Numbered from the stretch's first letter, positions 34,318 through 43,649 are shown. The stretch: 47,239 nt of DNA from Chthoniobacter flavus (GCA_945883435.1 CAMCXK010000016.1:1-47239), one strand, 5' to 3'. Numbers and translations are program-made. The notes: generated from the letters alone by a model not told the origin.

Positions 34318-35442
34318 TCACTCAGCGGCCTGCATACCGACAATGCGGCCCGCATATCCCGTCATTTCGAGGTAGCCCTTGCCGTTGATCAAGCGGCCTT
34401 GACGAGTGCCTCTGGCCGTGACAGCCCCCTCCCAATAGGCAAAAGGCTCTTCGGAGAGTTCCTGGTCGGACATCCTGGCCCGCACCCGAAGGCTGATTTC
34501 CTGATCCGGAATCTTGATCTCCCACTCCACCGGGTATCGTCCCCCGGAGTGGGGACTCACCCACCACTCCACCGGCTTCAGTTCGAAACGGTCTATTTTG
34601 ACAACGCTTCCATCGACCCCAACCCATGTGCCTGAAGAGTGGGAGTCGCGACCACCATCCCGGGTGCGGATTTGGAAAAGCATGAAATCACAGCCATCCT
34701 CGAAGTGCAGGCTGAACCAATCCCAGCCGGTTTGATCGGCCGCCAGCTGATTCGTGGCCCATTCGTGATCGAACCACGAGTATCCCGAGACCTCGTGGTC
34801 GCGTCCATTCAAGCGCACGGATCCGCGGGTGGCCAAACGGGTGAGCGAGTAGTAATGCGACGCCCGCCCTTCTCCCTGCGCCTTCTGGCTGACCCCCGCC
34901 GCTCCGTGGACAACCGCCGGCTTGAGGCTTTCCAACTCCAAGTCAATTTCCACGCCCTCCGATTTGGCGCGGAGAAAGAATCCCTCGCCTTCGCGGCGTT
35001 CGCACGACCACGGGCCGTTCCAAGCCACCCGTCGGCCATCGTCAAACCCCGCCTCTCCAAAAGCCCCGCGCGAGAGTTTTTGAAAATGATGAAATGCACC
35101 GCCCGTGAGATTGGAAACGGCAAAATGTGCAAACGGGACATCGCGCACGAGGAAGGCGGACTCCGGCAGGCTGCGACCCGGCGGCACCACCCCCTGACGG
35201 AAAAAGGTCAACTGGTAGCCGAATTCCTCCCCCCCCGCTGCCCGCAGATTGCCGGTGAAATACCACCACTCGGTCTTGAAATCCCGATGCGATCCGTGGT
35301 CCCGCGGAAACTCGTAGCGCCAACCCGGCAGCGCCACCTTCCAATCCCCGCCGGCCTGAACGCGACCGGTTCCGCACGACCCCGCCAGCAGGGCCAGCAC
35401 AACGGCGAAACGCTTAATTGACGGAGCGGGCTTGATGGTCAT
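34318..35442 (-). CDS. Lipoprotein of the CrtC/AttH lipocalin-like family
   Basis: The product of 374 residues starts at ATG 35442 with a lipoprotein-type signal (KRFAVVLALLAGSC). The mature protein shows the family hallmark FKTEWWYFTGNLRAAGGEEFGYQLTFFRQ, then FAHFAVSNL, a central HYYSLTRLATRGSVRL and GYSWFDHEWATNQLAADQTGWDWFSLHFEDGCDFMLFQIR. This is the carotenoid 1,2-hydratase (CrtC)/AttH lipocalin-like fold. In most bacteria its members act in the periplasm or outer membrane on unknown hydrophobic ligands. No carotenoid genes lie nearby, so a CrtC reaction is not implied. It is divergent from the TPR gene 24 bases away. Confidence 0.85.
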   Translation of the reverse strand: MTIKPAPSIKRFAVVLALLAGSCGTGRVQAGGDWKVALPGWRYEFPRDHGSHRDFKTEWWYFTGNLRAAGGEEFGYQLTFFRQGVVPPGRSLPESAFLVRDVPFAHFAVSNLTGGAFHHFQKLSRGAFGEAGFDDGRRVAWNGPWSCERREGEGFFLRAKSEGVEIDLELESLKPAVVHGAAGVSQKAQGEGRASHYYSLTRLATRGSVRLNGRDHEVSGYSWFDHEWATNQLAADQTGWDWFSLHFEDGCDFMLFQIRTRDGGRDSHSSGTWVGVDGSVVKIDRFELKPVEWWVSPHSGGRYPVEWEIKIPDQEISLRVRARMSDQELSEEPFAYWEGAVTARGTRQGRLINGKGYLEMTGYAGRIVGMQAAE

Positions 35443-35466
35443 GCATTCAAGGTTTAGACAATCGCC

Positions 35467-36861
35467 ATGCCGGTAAAGACCGAAAAAGACCTCCCCGAGT
35501 TCCATCGCGCCAATTGGCTCAAGGCCATGAGCGCCATGCAGCTCAAAAACCCCGCCTACGCGATTCAGCTTTTGCACACGATTCTCAAAGGCTGTCCCGA
35601 ATTCCTTGACGGCCGCAAATTGCTCCGGGCCGCACAAACCGCCAAAAGCGGTGGTAAAAAGACCCTCTTCTCGGGACTCTCGGGAGCTTCGCTCGCGACA
35701 CTGAAAATCCAAGGCCAGATCAAAAAGGAACCGTTGGCCGCGATGGAGGCGATTGAAAAGTCGCTCGATACCGACCCGCGCAGCGTGGCTCTCAACCAGC
35801 TTTTGAAAGAGGCCTCCCTCGCGGCCAAGCTGCCCGAAACAGCGGCTTTTGCTTTGGAAACCATCGTGGAACTCGCGCCAAAGGATCCCAAGGCGCTTCA
35901 CGATCTCGCCCGCCATTATTTGCAATTCGCCGAACCCGAAAAAGCCGTGGGCGTCTACCAGCGCATCCTGAATTTCGCGCCGAACGACTTGGCCGCGATC
36001 AAAGGAGTGAAGGACGCCTCGGCCGCCGCCTCGATGCAAAGCGGCGGCTGGGAAAAAGAGGAAACCACCTATCGCGACCTGATCAAAGACAAGGACCAGG
36101 CCATCGCCCTCGAGCAACAATCCCGCGTTGTGCGAAGCGAAGAGATGATCGACAACCTCCTCGCCGAACTCCATGCCAAAGCCGAGGCGGAGCCGGGCCA
36201 TGTCGACACCGCGCGCCGCATCGCCGAGCTTTACGAGCAGAAAAACGACATCGAAAATGCCGTCAACTGGTTCAACTACGCCGCCGCGCTTTCCAACAAC
36301 TCCGACTCCGCCCTGCTGCGAAAAGCCTCGGATTTGCAAGTGCGCCAGTTTGACCTCGCCATCGAAGCCCGCGAGCAACTTCTCGCCACCCACCCCGACT
36401 CCCCCGAGGCCTCCGGCTGGGCGGAGGAAATCGAGGCCCTCAAGTCCCAGCGCGACGACATCGTCCTTGCCGCCGCCCGCTCACGCGTGGAGCAAAACCC
36501 GACCGATCTCCAGTTGCGGTTCGAACTTGGAGAAACCCTTGTGAAGGCGGAGCGTTGGCAAGAAGCCATTCCTGAGCTGCAAAAAGCCCGTCAAAACCCC
36601 AATGTGCGTATTCGGGCCATGAGCCTGCTCGGCCAGTGCTTCACCGCCCGCTCGATGTTCGACCTTGCCGCCAAGACCCTCACCGATGCGGCCTCCGAAC
36701 TGGTGGCCATGGACTCCGTCAAAAAAGACATCATCTACAATCTCGGCCTGGTGCTTGAGCAAACCGGAGACTCTGCCAAGGCGCTCGAGTGCTTCAAGCA
36801 GATCTACGAGATCGACTACGGCTATCGCGACGTGGCCGCCCGGGTCGAGGGCTCTTACTGA
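35467..36861 (+). CDS. Cytosolic TPR protein of unknown function
   Basis: The product of 464 residues has no signal peptide. TPR-like helical pairs run along its length, for example AMSAMQLKNPAYAIQLLHTILKGCPEFLDG, LHDLARHYLQFAEPEKAVGVYQRILNFAPNDLAAI, ARRIAELYEQKNDIENAVNWFNYAAAL and YNLGLVLEQTGDSAKALECFKQIYEIDYGYRD. Basic Lys-rich stretches occur near 60-100. It is likely a scaffold or adaptor, but no partner is evident. It stands between a divergent lipoprotein and a convergent small membrane protein. Confidence 0.8.
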   Translation: MPVKTEKDLPEFHRANWLKAMSAMQLKNPAYAIQLLHTILKGCPEFLDGRKLLRAAQTAKSGGKKTLFSGLSGASLATLKIQGQIKKEPLAAMEAIEKSLDTDPRSVALNQLLKEASLAAKLPETAAFALETIVELAPKDPKALHDLARHYLQFAEPEKAVGVYQRILNFAPNDLAAIKGVKDASAAASMQSGGWEKEETTYRDLIKDKDQAIALEQQSRVVRSEEMIDNLLAELHAKAEAEPGHVDTARRIAELYEQKNDIENAVNWFNYAAALSNNSDSALLRKASDLQVRQFDLAIEAREQLLATHPDSPEASGWAEEIEALKSQRDDIVLAAARSRVEQNPTDLQLRFELGETLVKAERWQEAIPELQKARQNPNVRIRAMSLLGQCFTARSMFDLAAKTLTDAASELVAMDSVKKDIIYNLGLVLEQTGDSAKALECFKQIYEIDYGYRDVAARVEGSY

Positions 36862-36874
36862 AAAGCAAAACGGT

Positions 36875-37084
36875 TCAGGGACGCCAGAGCGCGGCATTGA
36901 TGCATGCCCAAAGGTGGACGACCCAACCGAGCAGCCCGAAGCTGATAAACCAAACCACTCCCGATCCCACAAAGAACAGAAGCGCGGGCAACGGACGCCC
37001 TTGAATCAACTGCCCGAGGCCCGGGATGAAAAAACTCGCCAGCGCGGCGATCACGTTTCCGGCGGATCCTTGTCGTTCGTTCAT
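36875..37084 (-). CDS. Small TM2-like membrane protein
   Basis: The product of 69 residues has two hydrophobic segments ([30 protein letters not shown] and [26 protein letters not shown]). The FIPGLGQL-x-GR motif at the first segment is common in small TM2-type or DUF5683-like membrane proteins of unknown role. ATG 37084 gives [10 protein letters not shown]; the longer upstream extension overlaps the next gene and has no membrane character. Confidence 0.7.
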   Translation of the reverse strand: MNERQGSAGNVIAALASFFIPGLGQLIQGRPLPALLFFVGSGVVWFISFGLLGWVVHLWACINAALWRP

Positions 37085-37133
37085 GGCAAAAAACCTCGTT
37101 TGCCACCGGGCCGATGGCAAGCGGCTTTGCGAG

Positions 37134-37673
37134 TCAGCGGCTGGGTGTGTATTCGGTGATTTTCGTTCCTTGGACTCCGATACCGGCCATGAGTCCCTGC
37201 TGGCTGAAAAAGAACGCGTAGATGCCTTTCTGAAGGGTGGTGGTGGAAATGCTGCTGGCAAACCCCGCATCCGCAACCACGAGACTCGGCGCGGCCCCCA
37301 GCTCGAAACCGTCGGAATTTCTCAAGTAGCCCAAGGACTCCGCATCCATGAAGAAGAGGGCGTAGGCGAACTTTTGAATACCCGCCTGCAACCCGTAGGA
37401 GGCGGCCGTGGTGTTGAAATATCCGTCCACTTTTCCCCGCTTGAAAAGCACCCCGTCGCCGCGCTGTGCGCCGAACACAAACCCCGCCTTGTAAACCTCG
37501 GGAAAAACCAGCACGGCCAGTGCATTCTCACCGATCGCCTTTGCTCCAGGATTGCTGCGGTAAAGCTGACGCAAGGCCAACTCGGCTTTTTCCTTCAGCA
37601 CCAGCGCGGAATCGGCACACGCAGTCCCGGCCACTCCCAAAACCACGATCGCCAAACAGAGGATTTTCTTCAT
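37134..37673 (-). CDS. Exported SYLF/YSC84-domain lipid-binding-like protein
   Basis: The product of 179 residues has a signal peptide ([19 protein letters not shown], possibly a lipoprotein if Cys18 is used). The SYLF domain pattern follows: [59 protein letters not shown], then [13 protein letters not shown] and [26 protein letters not shown]. Eukaryotic relatives bind phosphoinositides; bacterial ones are envelope proteins of uncertain role. ATG 37673 is preferred over one three codons upstream. Confidence 0.88.
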   Translation of the reverse strand: MKKILCLAIVVLGVAGTACADSALVLKEKAELALRQLYRSNPGAKAIGENALAVLVFPEVYKAGFVFGAQRGDGVLFKRGKVDGYFNTTAASYGLQAGIQKFAYALFFMDAESLGYLRNSDGFELGAAPSLVVADAGFASSISTTTLQKGIYAFFFSQQGLMAGIGVQGTKITEYTPSR

Positions 37674-37769
37674 AGGGTCCAATCACTCAAAATCGCCTCT
37701 CCGGGTCAAGCCCTGCGGCTTCCCGCCTTGCCAGAAGCCCATCGTCCCCGTAATAACTCCGCCCGAATT

Positions 37770-38522
37770 ATGGCCACCCACAAACTCGTTCTCATCCGCC
37801 ACGGCGAAAGCACATGGAATCAGGAAAACCGCTTCACCGGCTGGCACGACGTCGAACTCAGCGACAAAGGCCGGGCCGAAGCCAAAGCCGCAGGCCAGCT
37901 TCTCAAACAAGAAGGCTTCTCCTTCGACATCGCCTACGTCTCGGTGCTCAAGCGCGCCCTCAACACCCTCTGGAGCGTTTTGACCGAACTCGACCAACTC
38001 TGGATTCCCATGGTCAAGGACTGGCGCCTCAACGAACGCCACTACGGTGCTCTTCAGGGGCTCAACAAAGCCGAGACTGCTTCAAAATTCGGGGACGAGC
38101 AGGTCCTTGTCTGGCGCCGCAGCTACGACATCCCGCCTCCGGCGCTTGAAAAATCCGACGAGCGCTGGCCCGGCCACGATCCCCGTTACGCAGGGGTTCC
38201 CGAAGCCCGGCTTCCGCTCACCGAGTGCCTCAAGGACACCGTGGACCGCTTTCTTCCCCTGTGGCACGAGCAAATCGCTCCAAGGGTGCGCGCCGGCCAG
38301 CGGGTGATCATCGCGGCCCATGGCAACAGCCTCCGCGCGCTTGTGAAATACCTCGACAACCTGACCGAGGAGGAAGTGCTCAAGTTGAACATCCCGACCG
38401 GCATTCCTCTGGTTTACGAACTCGACGAGAATCTCCGTCCACTGAACCATTACTATCTCGGCGACCAGTCGGCGATTGCCGCCGCCATGAACGCGGTCGC
38501 CAACCAGGGCAAAGCCAAGTAG
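37770..38522 (+). CDS. gpmA: 2,3-bisphosphoglycerate-dependent phosphoglycerate mutase
   Basis: The product of 250 residues interconverts 3- and 2-phosphoglycerate in glycolysis. The phosphohistidine motif is [29 protein letters not shown] with His11. Other family blocks are [34 protein letters not shown], the second catalytic His in [18 protein letters not shown] and [15 protein letters not shown] 37770 directly precedes this motif. The stop abuts the convergent pseudouridine synthase stop with no spacer. Confidence 0.96.
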   Translation: MATHKLVLIRHGESTWNQENRFTGWHDVELSDKGRAEAKAAGQLLKQEGFSFDIAYVSVLKRALNTLWSVLTELDQLWIPMVKDWRLNERHYGALQGLNKAETASKFGDEQVLVWRRSYDIPPPALEKSDERWPGHDPRYAGVPEARLPLTECLKDTVDRFLPLWHEQIAPRVRAGQRVIIAAHGNSLRALVKYLDNLTEEEVLKLNIPTGIPLVYELDENLRPLNHYYLGDQSAIAAAMNAVANQGKAK

Positions 38523-39275
38523 TCAGCCGGCCGAGGCCATGAGCTGCTTGAAGTCGTCCGGCAAGGGCGATTCCCAGGTGCGGATTGTGCCGTTCCAGTG
38601 GATTTCCAACCGTGAGCTGTGCAACGCATGGCGCGGCAGGACAAGACTCTCTTCCAAGGCGGCGCTCCACCCCTCGCCGATGAAGCGGATATAAAGGTCC
38701 TCCGACGGACCGTAGATTTTGTCTCCCAGAACAGGGTGCCCGCTTTGGCGGGCGTGCACGCGAATCTGATGCGTCCTCCCGGTCAACGGCACCGCCTCGA
38801 CCAGCGCCAGATCCCGTCCCCGGTGCCGGAAAGACCACACCAGTTGGAACGCCGTCCTCGCCGGGGCGCCCTGTGGATGGCAAATGCGCTTGAGGTGGAT
38901 GCGCGAGACCATCACCTCGCCCTGCCGTGCGATCGGTTCGTCCACGCTCCACCGCTCCGGCGCAGGATGTCCACAGAGGATCGCGTGATAGCGTTTGGCG
39001 ATGCGCCCCTCCTGCATGGCCATGGCGGCTTGGCGAGCCGCAGCGCGGGTTTTTGCCACCAGGACCAATCCGCTTGTTTCACGGTCCAGCCGGTTGATGA
39101 GGGAAACCTGCCCTCCGTTTGCCAACTCGTAGCCCAAAAGCCCGCACAGCCCGTCCCAGAGTGTGCGTGGTCCTCCGGGGCGGGTCGGGTGGACTAGCAA
39201 TCCCGCCGGCTTGTCGACCACAAGCAAATCCCCGCACTCGTCCACCACCCGGAACTCTTCTTGTCGGCGCGCCAT
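38523..39275 (-). CDS. RluA-family RNA pseudouridine synthase
   Basis: The product of 250 residues has the RluA/TruC catalytic domain without an S4 domain: LLVVDKPAGLLVHPTRPG, the catalytic-Asp motif SLINRLDRETSGLVLVAKT, AKRYHAILCG and PLTGRTHQIRVHARQSGHPVLGDKIYG. The catalytic Asp and neighbouring Arg are kept; the residue before them is Asn where E. coli homologues have His. It should isomerise a uridine in rRNA or tRNA, but the target site cannot be read from the sequence. The C-terminus is a short extension (WESPLPDDFKQLM). Confidence 0.9.
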   Translation of the reverse strand: MARRQEEFRVVDECGDLLVVDKPAGLLVHPTRPGGPRTLWDGLCGLLGYELANGGQVSLINRLDRETSGLVLVAKTRAAARQAAMAMQEGRIAKRYHAILCGHPAPERWSVDEPIARQGEVMVSRIHLKRICHPQGAPARTAFQLVWSFRHRGRDLALVEAVPLTGRTHQIRVHARQSGHPVLGDKIYGPSEDLYIRFIGEGWSAALEESLVLPRHALHSSRLEIHWNGTIRTWESPLPDDFKQLMASAG

Positions 39276-39298
39276 CGGAAGAGGATGATTTCACGATC

Positions 39299-39976
39299 AT
39301 GGTCGATGTGCAAAACGTGACGCGGGTTTATGCCTCGGGCTCCGGCGAGGTCAGGGCTTTGGACGGCGTCTCGTTGCATCTTGACAAGGGGGACTTCGCC
39401 ACAATCACCGGCCCGAGTGGTTGCGGCAAAAGCACGCTTCTCCACCTCCTGGGCGGACTCGACCACCCCACCTCCGGGGAAATCCACGTGGACGGACTGG
39501 CCTTGCATTCCGCGGACGAGCGCTCGCTCACCCGCTACCGCCGTCACACTCTCGGGATCGTGTTTCAATTTTTCAATCTCCTGCCGACGATGACGGTCCG
39601 GGAAAACGTGGAGCTGCCCCTGCTCCTCCGCGGCACGCCGTCCCGCGAAGCCGGAGCGCGCGTCGACGACATGCTGGCCCTTGTGGACATGGAACGCCGG
39701 GCGGATCACTTTCCCCATCAATTGAGCGGCGGGGAAATGCAGCGCACCGCCATCGCCCGCTCCCTGGCCGGCGGTCCCGCGCTGCTTCTGGCCGATGAGC
39801 CCACTGGCAATCTGGACACCACCAATGCCGCCCTGGTCTGCGACTGCTTCTCAAAGATTGCTTCCCAAAAAATCACGACCTTGGTTATCGTCACCCATAG
39901 CGACGCAGTGGCGGAACTGGCCCCCGTGCGCATTCGAATGCTTGATGGAAAAATTCTCTCCCGCACCGCCGCTTGA
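39299..39976 (+). CDS. ABC transporter ATPase, LolD/MacB-like
   Basis: The product of 225 residues is a complete ABC ATPase: Walker A GPSGCGKST (38-46), Q-loop VFQFFNLLPTMTVRENVELPLLL, signature LSGGEMQRTAIARSL, Walker B ALLLADEPTGNLD and the H-loop VIVTHSD. Sequence and length fit the LolD/FtsE/MacB branch, which moves lipoproteins or lipids out of the inner membrane. No permease gene is next to it, so its partner is elsewhere. ATG 39299 is used. The last codons overlap the following cyclic-nucleotide-binding gene by 32 bases. Confidence 0.9.
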   Translation: MVDVQNVTRVYASGSGEVRALDGVSLHLDKGDFATITGPSGCGKSTLLHLLGGLDHPTSGEIHVDGLALHSADERSLTRYRRHTLGIVFQFFNLLPTMTVRENVELPLLLRGTPSREAGARVDDMLALVDMERRADHFPHQLSGGEMQRTAIARSLAGGPALLLADEPTGNLDTTNAALVCDCFSKIASQKITTLVIVTHSDAVAELAPVRIRMLDGKILSRTAA

Positions 39977-40442
39977 TCTTCAAGCCAATGACCCCCGCCT
40001 GAACGGTTTTCTCTCGTTTTCAGGATTGAAAACGAAAGAGTTGGAAATTCTCCTCAAACTCGCCGACACCGTTGTCTGCCCGTCCGGAACCTCGATCATC
40101 CGCGAGGGAGAAGAGGGGTATTGCCTTTATGTCCTCCTCGAAGGCACAGCCACCGTGCAAGCCGAGGGCATGGAACTGGCCACGCTACGGGCGGGAGACT
40201 TTTTCGGCGAAGTCAGTCTGGTGGACGAGGGATGCCGCTCGGCCACCGTTCTGGCTGACACTCCGTGCAACCTGCTCCGTCTCACCCGCGTCACGCTCGG
40301 CGTTCTTGCCGGACTCGAGCCGATGGCCGCGGTTCAAATCCTGAGTGCGATCGGCAAAGGCCTTGTCGCCCGCCTCCGCGCCGGGAACCGCAAGTATCTC
40401 GATCTTCTCCACGCCGCCCCCCGCGAACCGTCCATCCACTGA
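39945..40442 (+). CDS. Cyclic-nucleotide-binding domain protein
   Basis: The product of 165 residues is essentially one cNMP-binding domain. It reads FLSFSGLKTKELEILLKLADTVVCPSGTSIIREGEEGYCLYVLLEGTATVQAE, then the phosphate-binding cassette region DFFGEVSLVDEGCRSATVLADTPCNLLRL. No helix-turn-helix, kinase or channel domain is attached, so it is a stand-alone sensor. The GE-x-(S/A)L and R-S-A-T residues that contact cyclic nucleotides are present. ATG 39945 lies inside the ABC ATPase gene; lpxC-fabZ starts 20 bases after its stop. A link to envelope synthesis is possible but unproven. Confidence 0.82.
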   Translation: MEKFSPAPPLDLQANDPRLNGFLSFSGLKTKELEILLKLADTVVCPSGTSIIREGEEGYCLYVLLEGTATVQAEGMELATLRAGDFFGEVSLVDEGCRSATVLADTPCNLLRLTRVTLGVLAGLEPMAAVQILSAIGKGLVARLRAGNRKYLDLLHAAPREPSIH

Positions 40443-40462
40443 ATCCCAACCACCGAAAAGCC

Positions 40463-41761
40463 TTGGAAAAACAACGCACTCTCGCCTCATCCGCCACTCT
40501 CACAGGTGGAGCCCTTCACACCGGAGAAAACGTCACTTTGACGATCCTTCCGGCACCGCCCGACCACGGATTCAAATTTCAACGCACCGACCTGCCCGAC
40601 GAACCGCTGGTCGATGCCGCCGCCGCCCACGTCAAAACCGTCGAGCGGGCCACCACGCTTGTGCAAGGCAGCGTTAAAATCCACACCGTCGAACACGTTT
40701 TGTCGGCCCTGACAGGCCTGGGCGTGGACAACGCCCTGGTTCAAATGAATGCGAACGAGCCCCCCATCGGGGACGGAAGCGCTTCGGCTTATGTGCGCAT
40801 GATCGAGGACGCGGGCATTGTTGAACAGGAGGCGCCGCGCCGTTTTCTGGAAATCAAGGAACCGCTCTGCGTGGAGCTGAATGGATCGTCGCTGGTGATC
40901 CTGCCGGACAGTTCCTTCCGGGTCTCCTGCACGCAAGTCGGCCCCGAGGGCCGCTTCACCCAGTATCTCTCGACCGAGATCACGCCGGACACCTACAAGC
41001 AAGGCATCGCCACCGCCCGGACGTTTGTTTTTTACGAGGACGTGAAGCCCCTTATGGACAAGGGCCTCATTAAGGGAGGCAGTCTGGAAAACGCGATCGT
41101 GGCACGCGGCGAGAGCGTTCTCAGCAAGGAGCCGCTGCGTTTTTCCGATGAGTTTGTGCGCCACAAAATCCTCGACATCGTCGGCGACCTCGCCCTCTGC
41201 GGCCGACGCATCAAGGGCCATGTGATCGCGGTCAAACCAGGCCACGGCATCAACACCGAGGCCGCCCGCCAACTGGCCCAGCGCATCCCCCCCCCGCCCG
41301 CCGCCGCCCGTCCCCATGCCGCCACCCCCGGTGCGCTCGACATCAACCAGGTCATGCAAATCCTACCCCACCGCTACCCGTTTCTCATGGTGGACCGGAT
41401 CATCGCGTTCGACGGCGACCTCAAGGCCACCGGCGTCAAGGCGGTCACGATCAACGAACCGTTCTTCCAAGGCCATTTCCCATCGCACCCCGTGATGCCG
41501 GGCGTTTTGCAATTGGAGGCGATGGCCCAGGTCTCGAGCATCGTGATGATGCGCCGCACCGACAACGACGGCCGCATCGGCTATTTCATGAGCGCCGACG
41601 AGGTGAAATTCCGCAAGCCGGTTTTCCCCGGCGACACGCTTTTCATCGAGTGCGAACTCACCAGCGCGAAGAAGCGGCTGGGCAAGGCGCAATGCCGCTG
41701 CCTTGTGAACGGCGAGGTCGTCTCCGAAGGCACGCTTCTGTTCGGCCTGATTGACAAATGA
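40463..41761 (+). CDS. lpxC/fabZ: Fused LpxC deacetylase and FabZ dehydratase
   Basis: The product of 432 residues joins two enzymes. Residues 1-275 are UDP-3-O-acyl-GlcNAc deacetylase, the committed step of lipid A synthesis, with Zn ligands His78 (TVEHVLSAL), His234 and Asp238 (FVRHKILDIVGD) and the catalytic Glu77. After a Pro/Ala linker (276-290), residues 291-432 are 3-hydroxyacyl-ACP dehydratase, with His303 in LPHRYPFLMVDR, FFQGHFPSHPVMPGV and Glu352 in LEAMAQ. Such fusions are known in Bacteroidota and related phyla. No in-frame ATG is suitably placed; TTG 40463 (EKQRTLASSATLTGG) is the best start. The stop overlaps lpxA (ATGA). Confidence 0.92.
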   Translation: MEKQRTLASSATLTGGALHTGENVTLTILPAPPDHGFKFQRTDLPDEPLVDAAAAHVKTVERATTLVQGSVKIHTVEHVLSALTGLGVDNALVQMNANEPPIGDGSASAYVRMIEDAGIVEQEAPRRFLEIKEPLCVELNGSSLVILPDSSFRVSCTQVGPEGRFTQYLSTEITPDTYKQGIATARTFVFYEDVKPLMDKGLIKGGSLENAIVARGESVLSKEPLRFSDEFVRHKILDIVGDLALCGRRIKGHVIAVKPGHGINTEAARQLAQRIPPPPAAARPHAATPGALDINQVMQILPHRYPFLMVDRIIAFDGDLKATGVKAVTINEPFFQGHFPSHPVMPGVLQLEAMAQVSSIVMMRRTDNDGRIGYFMSADEVKFRKPVFPGDTLFIECELTSAKKRLGKAQCRCLVNGEVVSEGTLLFGLIDK

Positions 41762-42534
41762 GTTCCAAAATCCATTCCAGCGCGGTCATCGATCCGGGAG
41801 CGCACCTGGCGGACGATGTCGAAATAGGGCCCTTCTGCCACATCGGAGCGGATGTTCACATCGGCACGGGCACCCGCCTTGTCGGGCACGTGAGCCTTGC
41901 GGGCCCGACGCGTATCGGTGCGGGGAATTTGTTCTATCCGTATTGCTCGATCGGCCAGCGCAGCCAGGACCTGAAATACAACGGAGAGCCAACCCGCCTC
42001 GAAATCGGGGACCACAACACGTTCCGGGAATTTTGCACCGTCAACCGCGGCACGCTCCCCGGCACCACCACCCGGGTGGGCCATCATGGCAATTTTCTCG
42101 CCTACTCCCACATCGCCCACGACTGCCTTGTGGGAGACCATGTGATTTTTTCGAACAACGGCACCATCGCCGGCCATGTCACCGTGGAAGACCATGCGAT
42201 CATCGGCGGCCTTTCGGGAGTGCACCAGTTCTGCCGGATCGGGCGGCATGCAATCATCGGCGGTTGCACGAAAATCGTCCAGGACGTGCCGCCCTTCCTG
42301 ATCGCCGACGGGAACCCGGCCGAAGTGCGTGGAGTGAATCAAATCGGCCTGGAGCGCCACCAGTTCGGCCAGGAAACCGTTCGTATCCTCCGGGAAGCCT
42401 ACCGCATTCTCTACCGGTCGAACCTGAACGTGAAACAAGCGTGCGAAAAGATCGCCTCCGGCCTGCCCGATGACCCGGCCAAAGACCAACTGCTGGCCTT
42501 TATCGAAGCGAGCCAACGCGGGATTGTGCGCTGA
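41758..42534 (+). CDS. lpxA: UDP-N-acetylglucosamine acyltransferase
   Basis: The product of 258 residues is LpxA, the first enzyme of lipid A synthesis, which transfers a 3-hydroxyacyl chain to UDP-GlcNAc. It consists of left-handed beta-helix hexapeptides (IHSSAVIDPGAHLADDVEIGPFCHIGADVHIG and on), the QDLKYNGEPTRLEIGD loop and the catalytic His in YSHIAHDCLVGDHVIFSNN. A helical C-terminal domain (INQIGLERHQF...VRILREAYRILYRSNLNVKQA) follows. It is coupled to lpxC-fabZ by a 4-base overlap. Confidence 0.96.
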   Translation: MSSKIHSSAVIDPGAHLADDVEIGPFCHIGADVHIGTGTRLVGHVSLAGPTRIGAGNLFYPYCSIGQRSQDLKYNGEPTRLEIGDHNTFREFCTVNRGTLPGTTTRVGHHGNFLAYSHIAHDCLVGDHVIFSNNGTIAGHVTVEDHAIIGGLSGVHQFCRIGRHAIIGGCTKIVQDVPPFLIADGNPAEVRGVNQIGLERHQFGQETVRILREAYRILYRSNLNVKQACEKIASGLPDDPAKDQLLAFIEASQRGIVR

Positions 42535-42545
42535 CCCCGCACCGC

Positions 42546-43631
42546 CTAACCGGCCACGCGGTCGAGCCAGTCGGGATGGGATGCGGCATGGGCGGCAATT
42601 TCCTCAAGAATCCGGGAAATCGGCGTGGAGGGCCTCCATCCCCAGATTTCCCGCGCCCGCTGGCAGTCCAGCACCGCCCACGGAATGTCAAACGGACGCT
42701 CGACCGAGGGGTCGGAAAGATGCTGCGGGTCGGCATCCAGCCGCGCCGGGAAGATGTGCCCCGCGCACCATGCAGAAAGTTCCCTCAGCGACATCGCGTG
42801 GGCGGCTCCACCGGCGAGATTCAACACCCGCTCGACGGGACGCGTTCCCCAATCGACCTGCGCCAGCAGCACATCAACCAGATCGCGGGGGTGCAGGCAA
42901 TCGCGAACCTGACATCCCGAAGCGCCAAATCCGATGTAGCGAAGCGGCCGCCCGGCCCGCCAGGAATGAATCCAGTAGGAGAAAATACCCTGGTCGGCCT
43001 TGCCAAACTGACCAGCCCCGGCCAGCACCCCGCAACGGTTGATCCAGACCGGAAATCCGAACGCCTGGCCATACTCCAGCGCAAGCAGCTCCGAGCAGCG
43101 TTTGGTGCTGCCATAGAGGCTCAGCGGAGGCGCGGTTGAAAAATCCTCGGTGACACCCGCCGCACTCCAACCGGTCCCCCGGGCCCCGGCGGGCAATTCA
43201 AAGCGGCTCTCCGCCTTCACTGCGGGCAAGGCGCACAAGGCGGGAATCGAATACACCCGGCTGGTGGAAAGCAGGGTGAACGAGGCGCTCCAAGTCTTGC
43301 AAAGCTCCAGCAGATTCACCGTGGCGTAGAGGTTTTGATCCACCAGATCGCGGGAGGTCGATCCCGCGTCGATTCCCGCCAGCACGCTGGGATTCGCCGC
43401 CGCATCCAAAATCCAGTCCATGCGCGGCAGGCTTTCAAGAAAGGCCCGATCGCGCACATCCCCCGCCCGGACGTCGCAACCCAGAGCTCGCAACGGATCG
43501 ATATTCCCCTCGCTGCCATGGCGTGAGAAATTGTCCACCACAAGGATTTCAAGGCCCTTGCGGCGCTCCAGCAGGGCGCGGATGACCTCCGATCCCGCAA
43601 ATCCACAGCCTCCGGTGACCAGTATTTTCAT
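42546..43631 (-). CDS. NAD-dependent sugar-nucleotide epimerase/dehydratase
   Basis: The product of 361 residues is an extended short-chain dehydrogenase with the Rossmann motif LVTGGCGFAGSEVIRALLER, VVDNFSRHGSEGNI, the active-site SLYGSTKRCSE (Y-x-x-x-K) and LLSTSRVYS. It resembles the CDP-paratose/tyvelose 2-epimerase branch (VVDNFSRxGS...GDVRD...NLYATVNLLELC). The substrate is not determined, but it probably acts on a nucleotide sugar for surface polysaccharide. It lies 18 bases after purM on the same strand and is convergent with lpxA. Confidence 0.85.
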   Translation of the reverse strand: MKILVTGGCGFAGSEVIRALLERRKGLEILVVDNFSRHGSEGNIDPLRALGCDVRAGDVRDRAFLESLPRMDWILDAAANPSVLAGIDAGSTSRDLVDQNLYATVNLLELCKTWSASFTLLSTSRVYSIPALCALPAVKAESRFELPAGARGTGWSAAGVTEDFSTAPPLSLYGSTKRCSELLALEYGQAFGFPVWINRCGVLAGAGQFGKADQGIFSYWIHSWRAGRPLRYIGFGASGCQVRDCLHPRDLVDVLLAQVDWGTRPVERVLNLAGGAAHAMSLRELSAWCAGHIFPARLDADPQHLSDPSVERPFDIPWAVLDCQRAREIWGWRPSTPISRILEEIAAHAASHPDWLDRVAG

Positions 43632-43649
43632 GCTGGAAACCGGACCTTC

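Noticed and set aside
39075-39082. TGTTTCAC, half of a parS consensus
   Set aside because: The second half does not follow (GGTCCAGC), so it is not a palindromic parS. A matching half-site at 42430-42437 is equally isolated.
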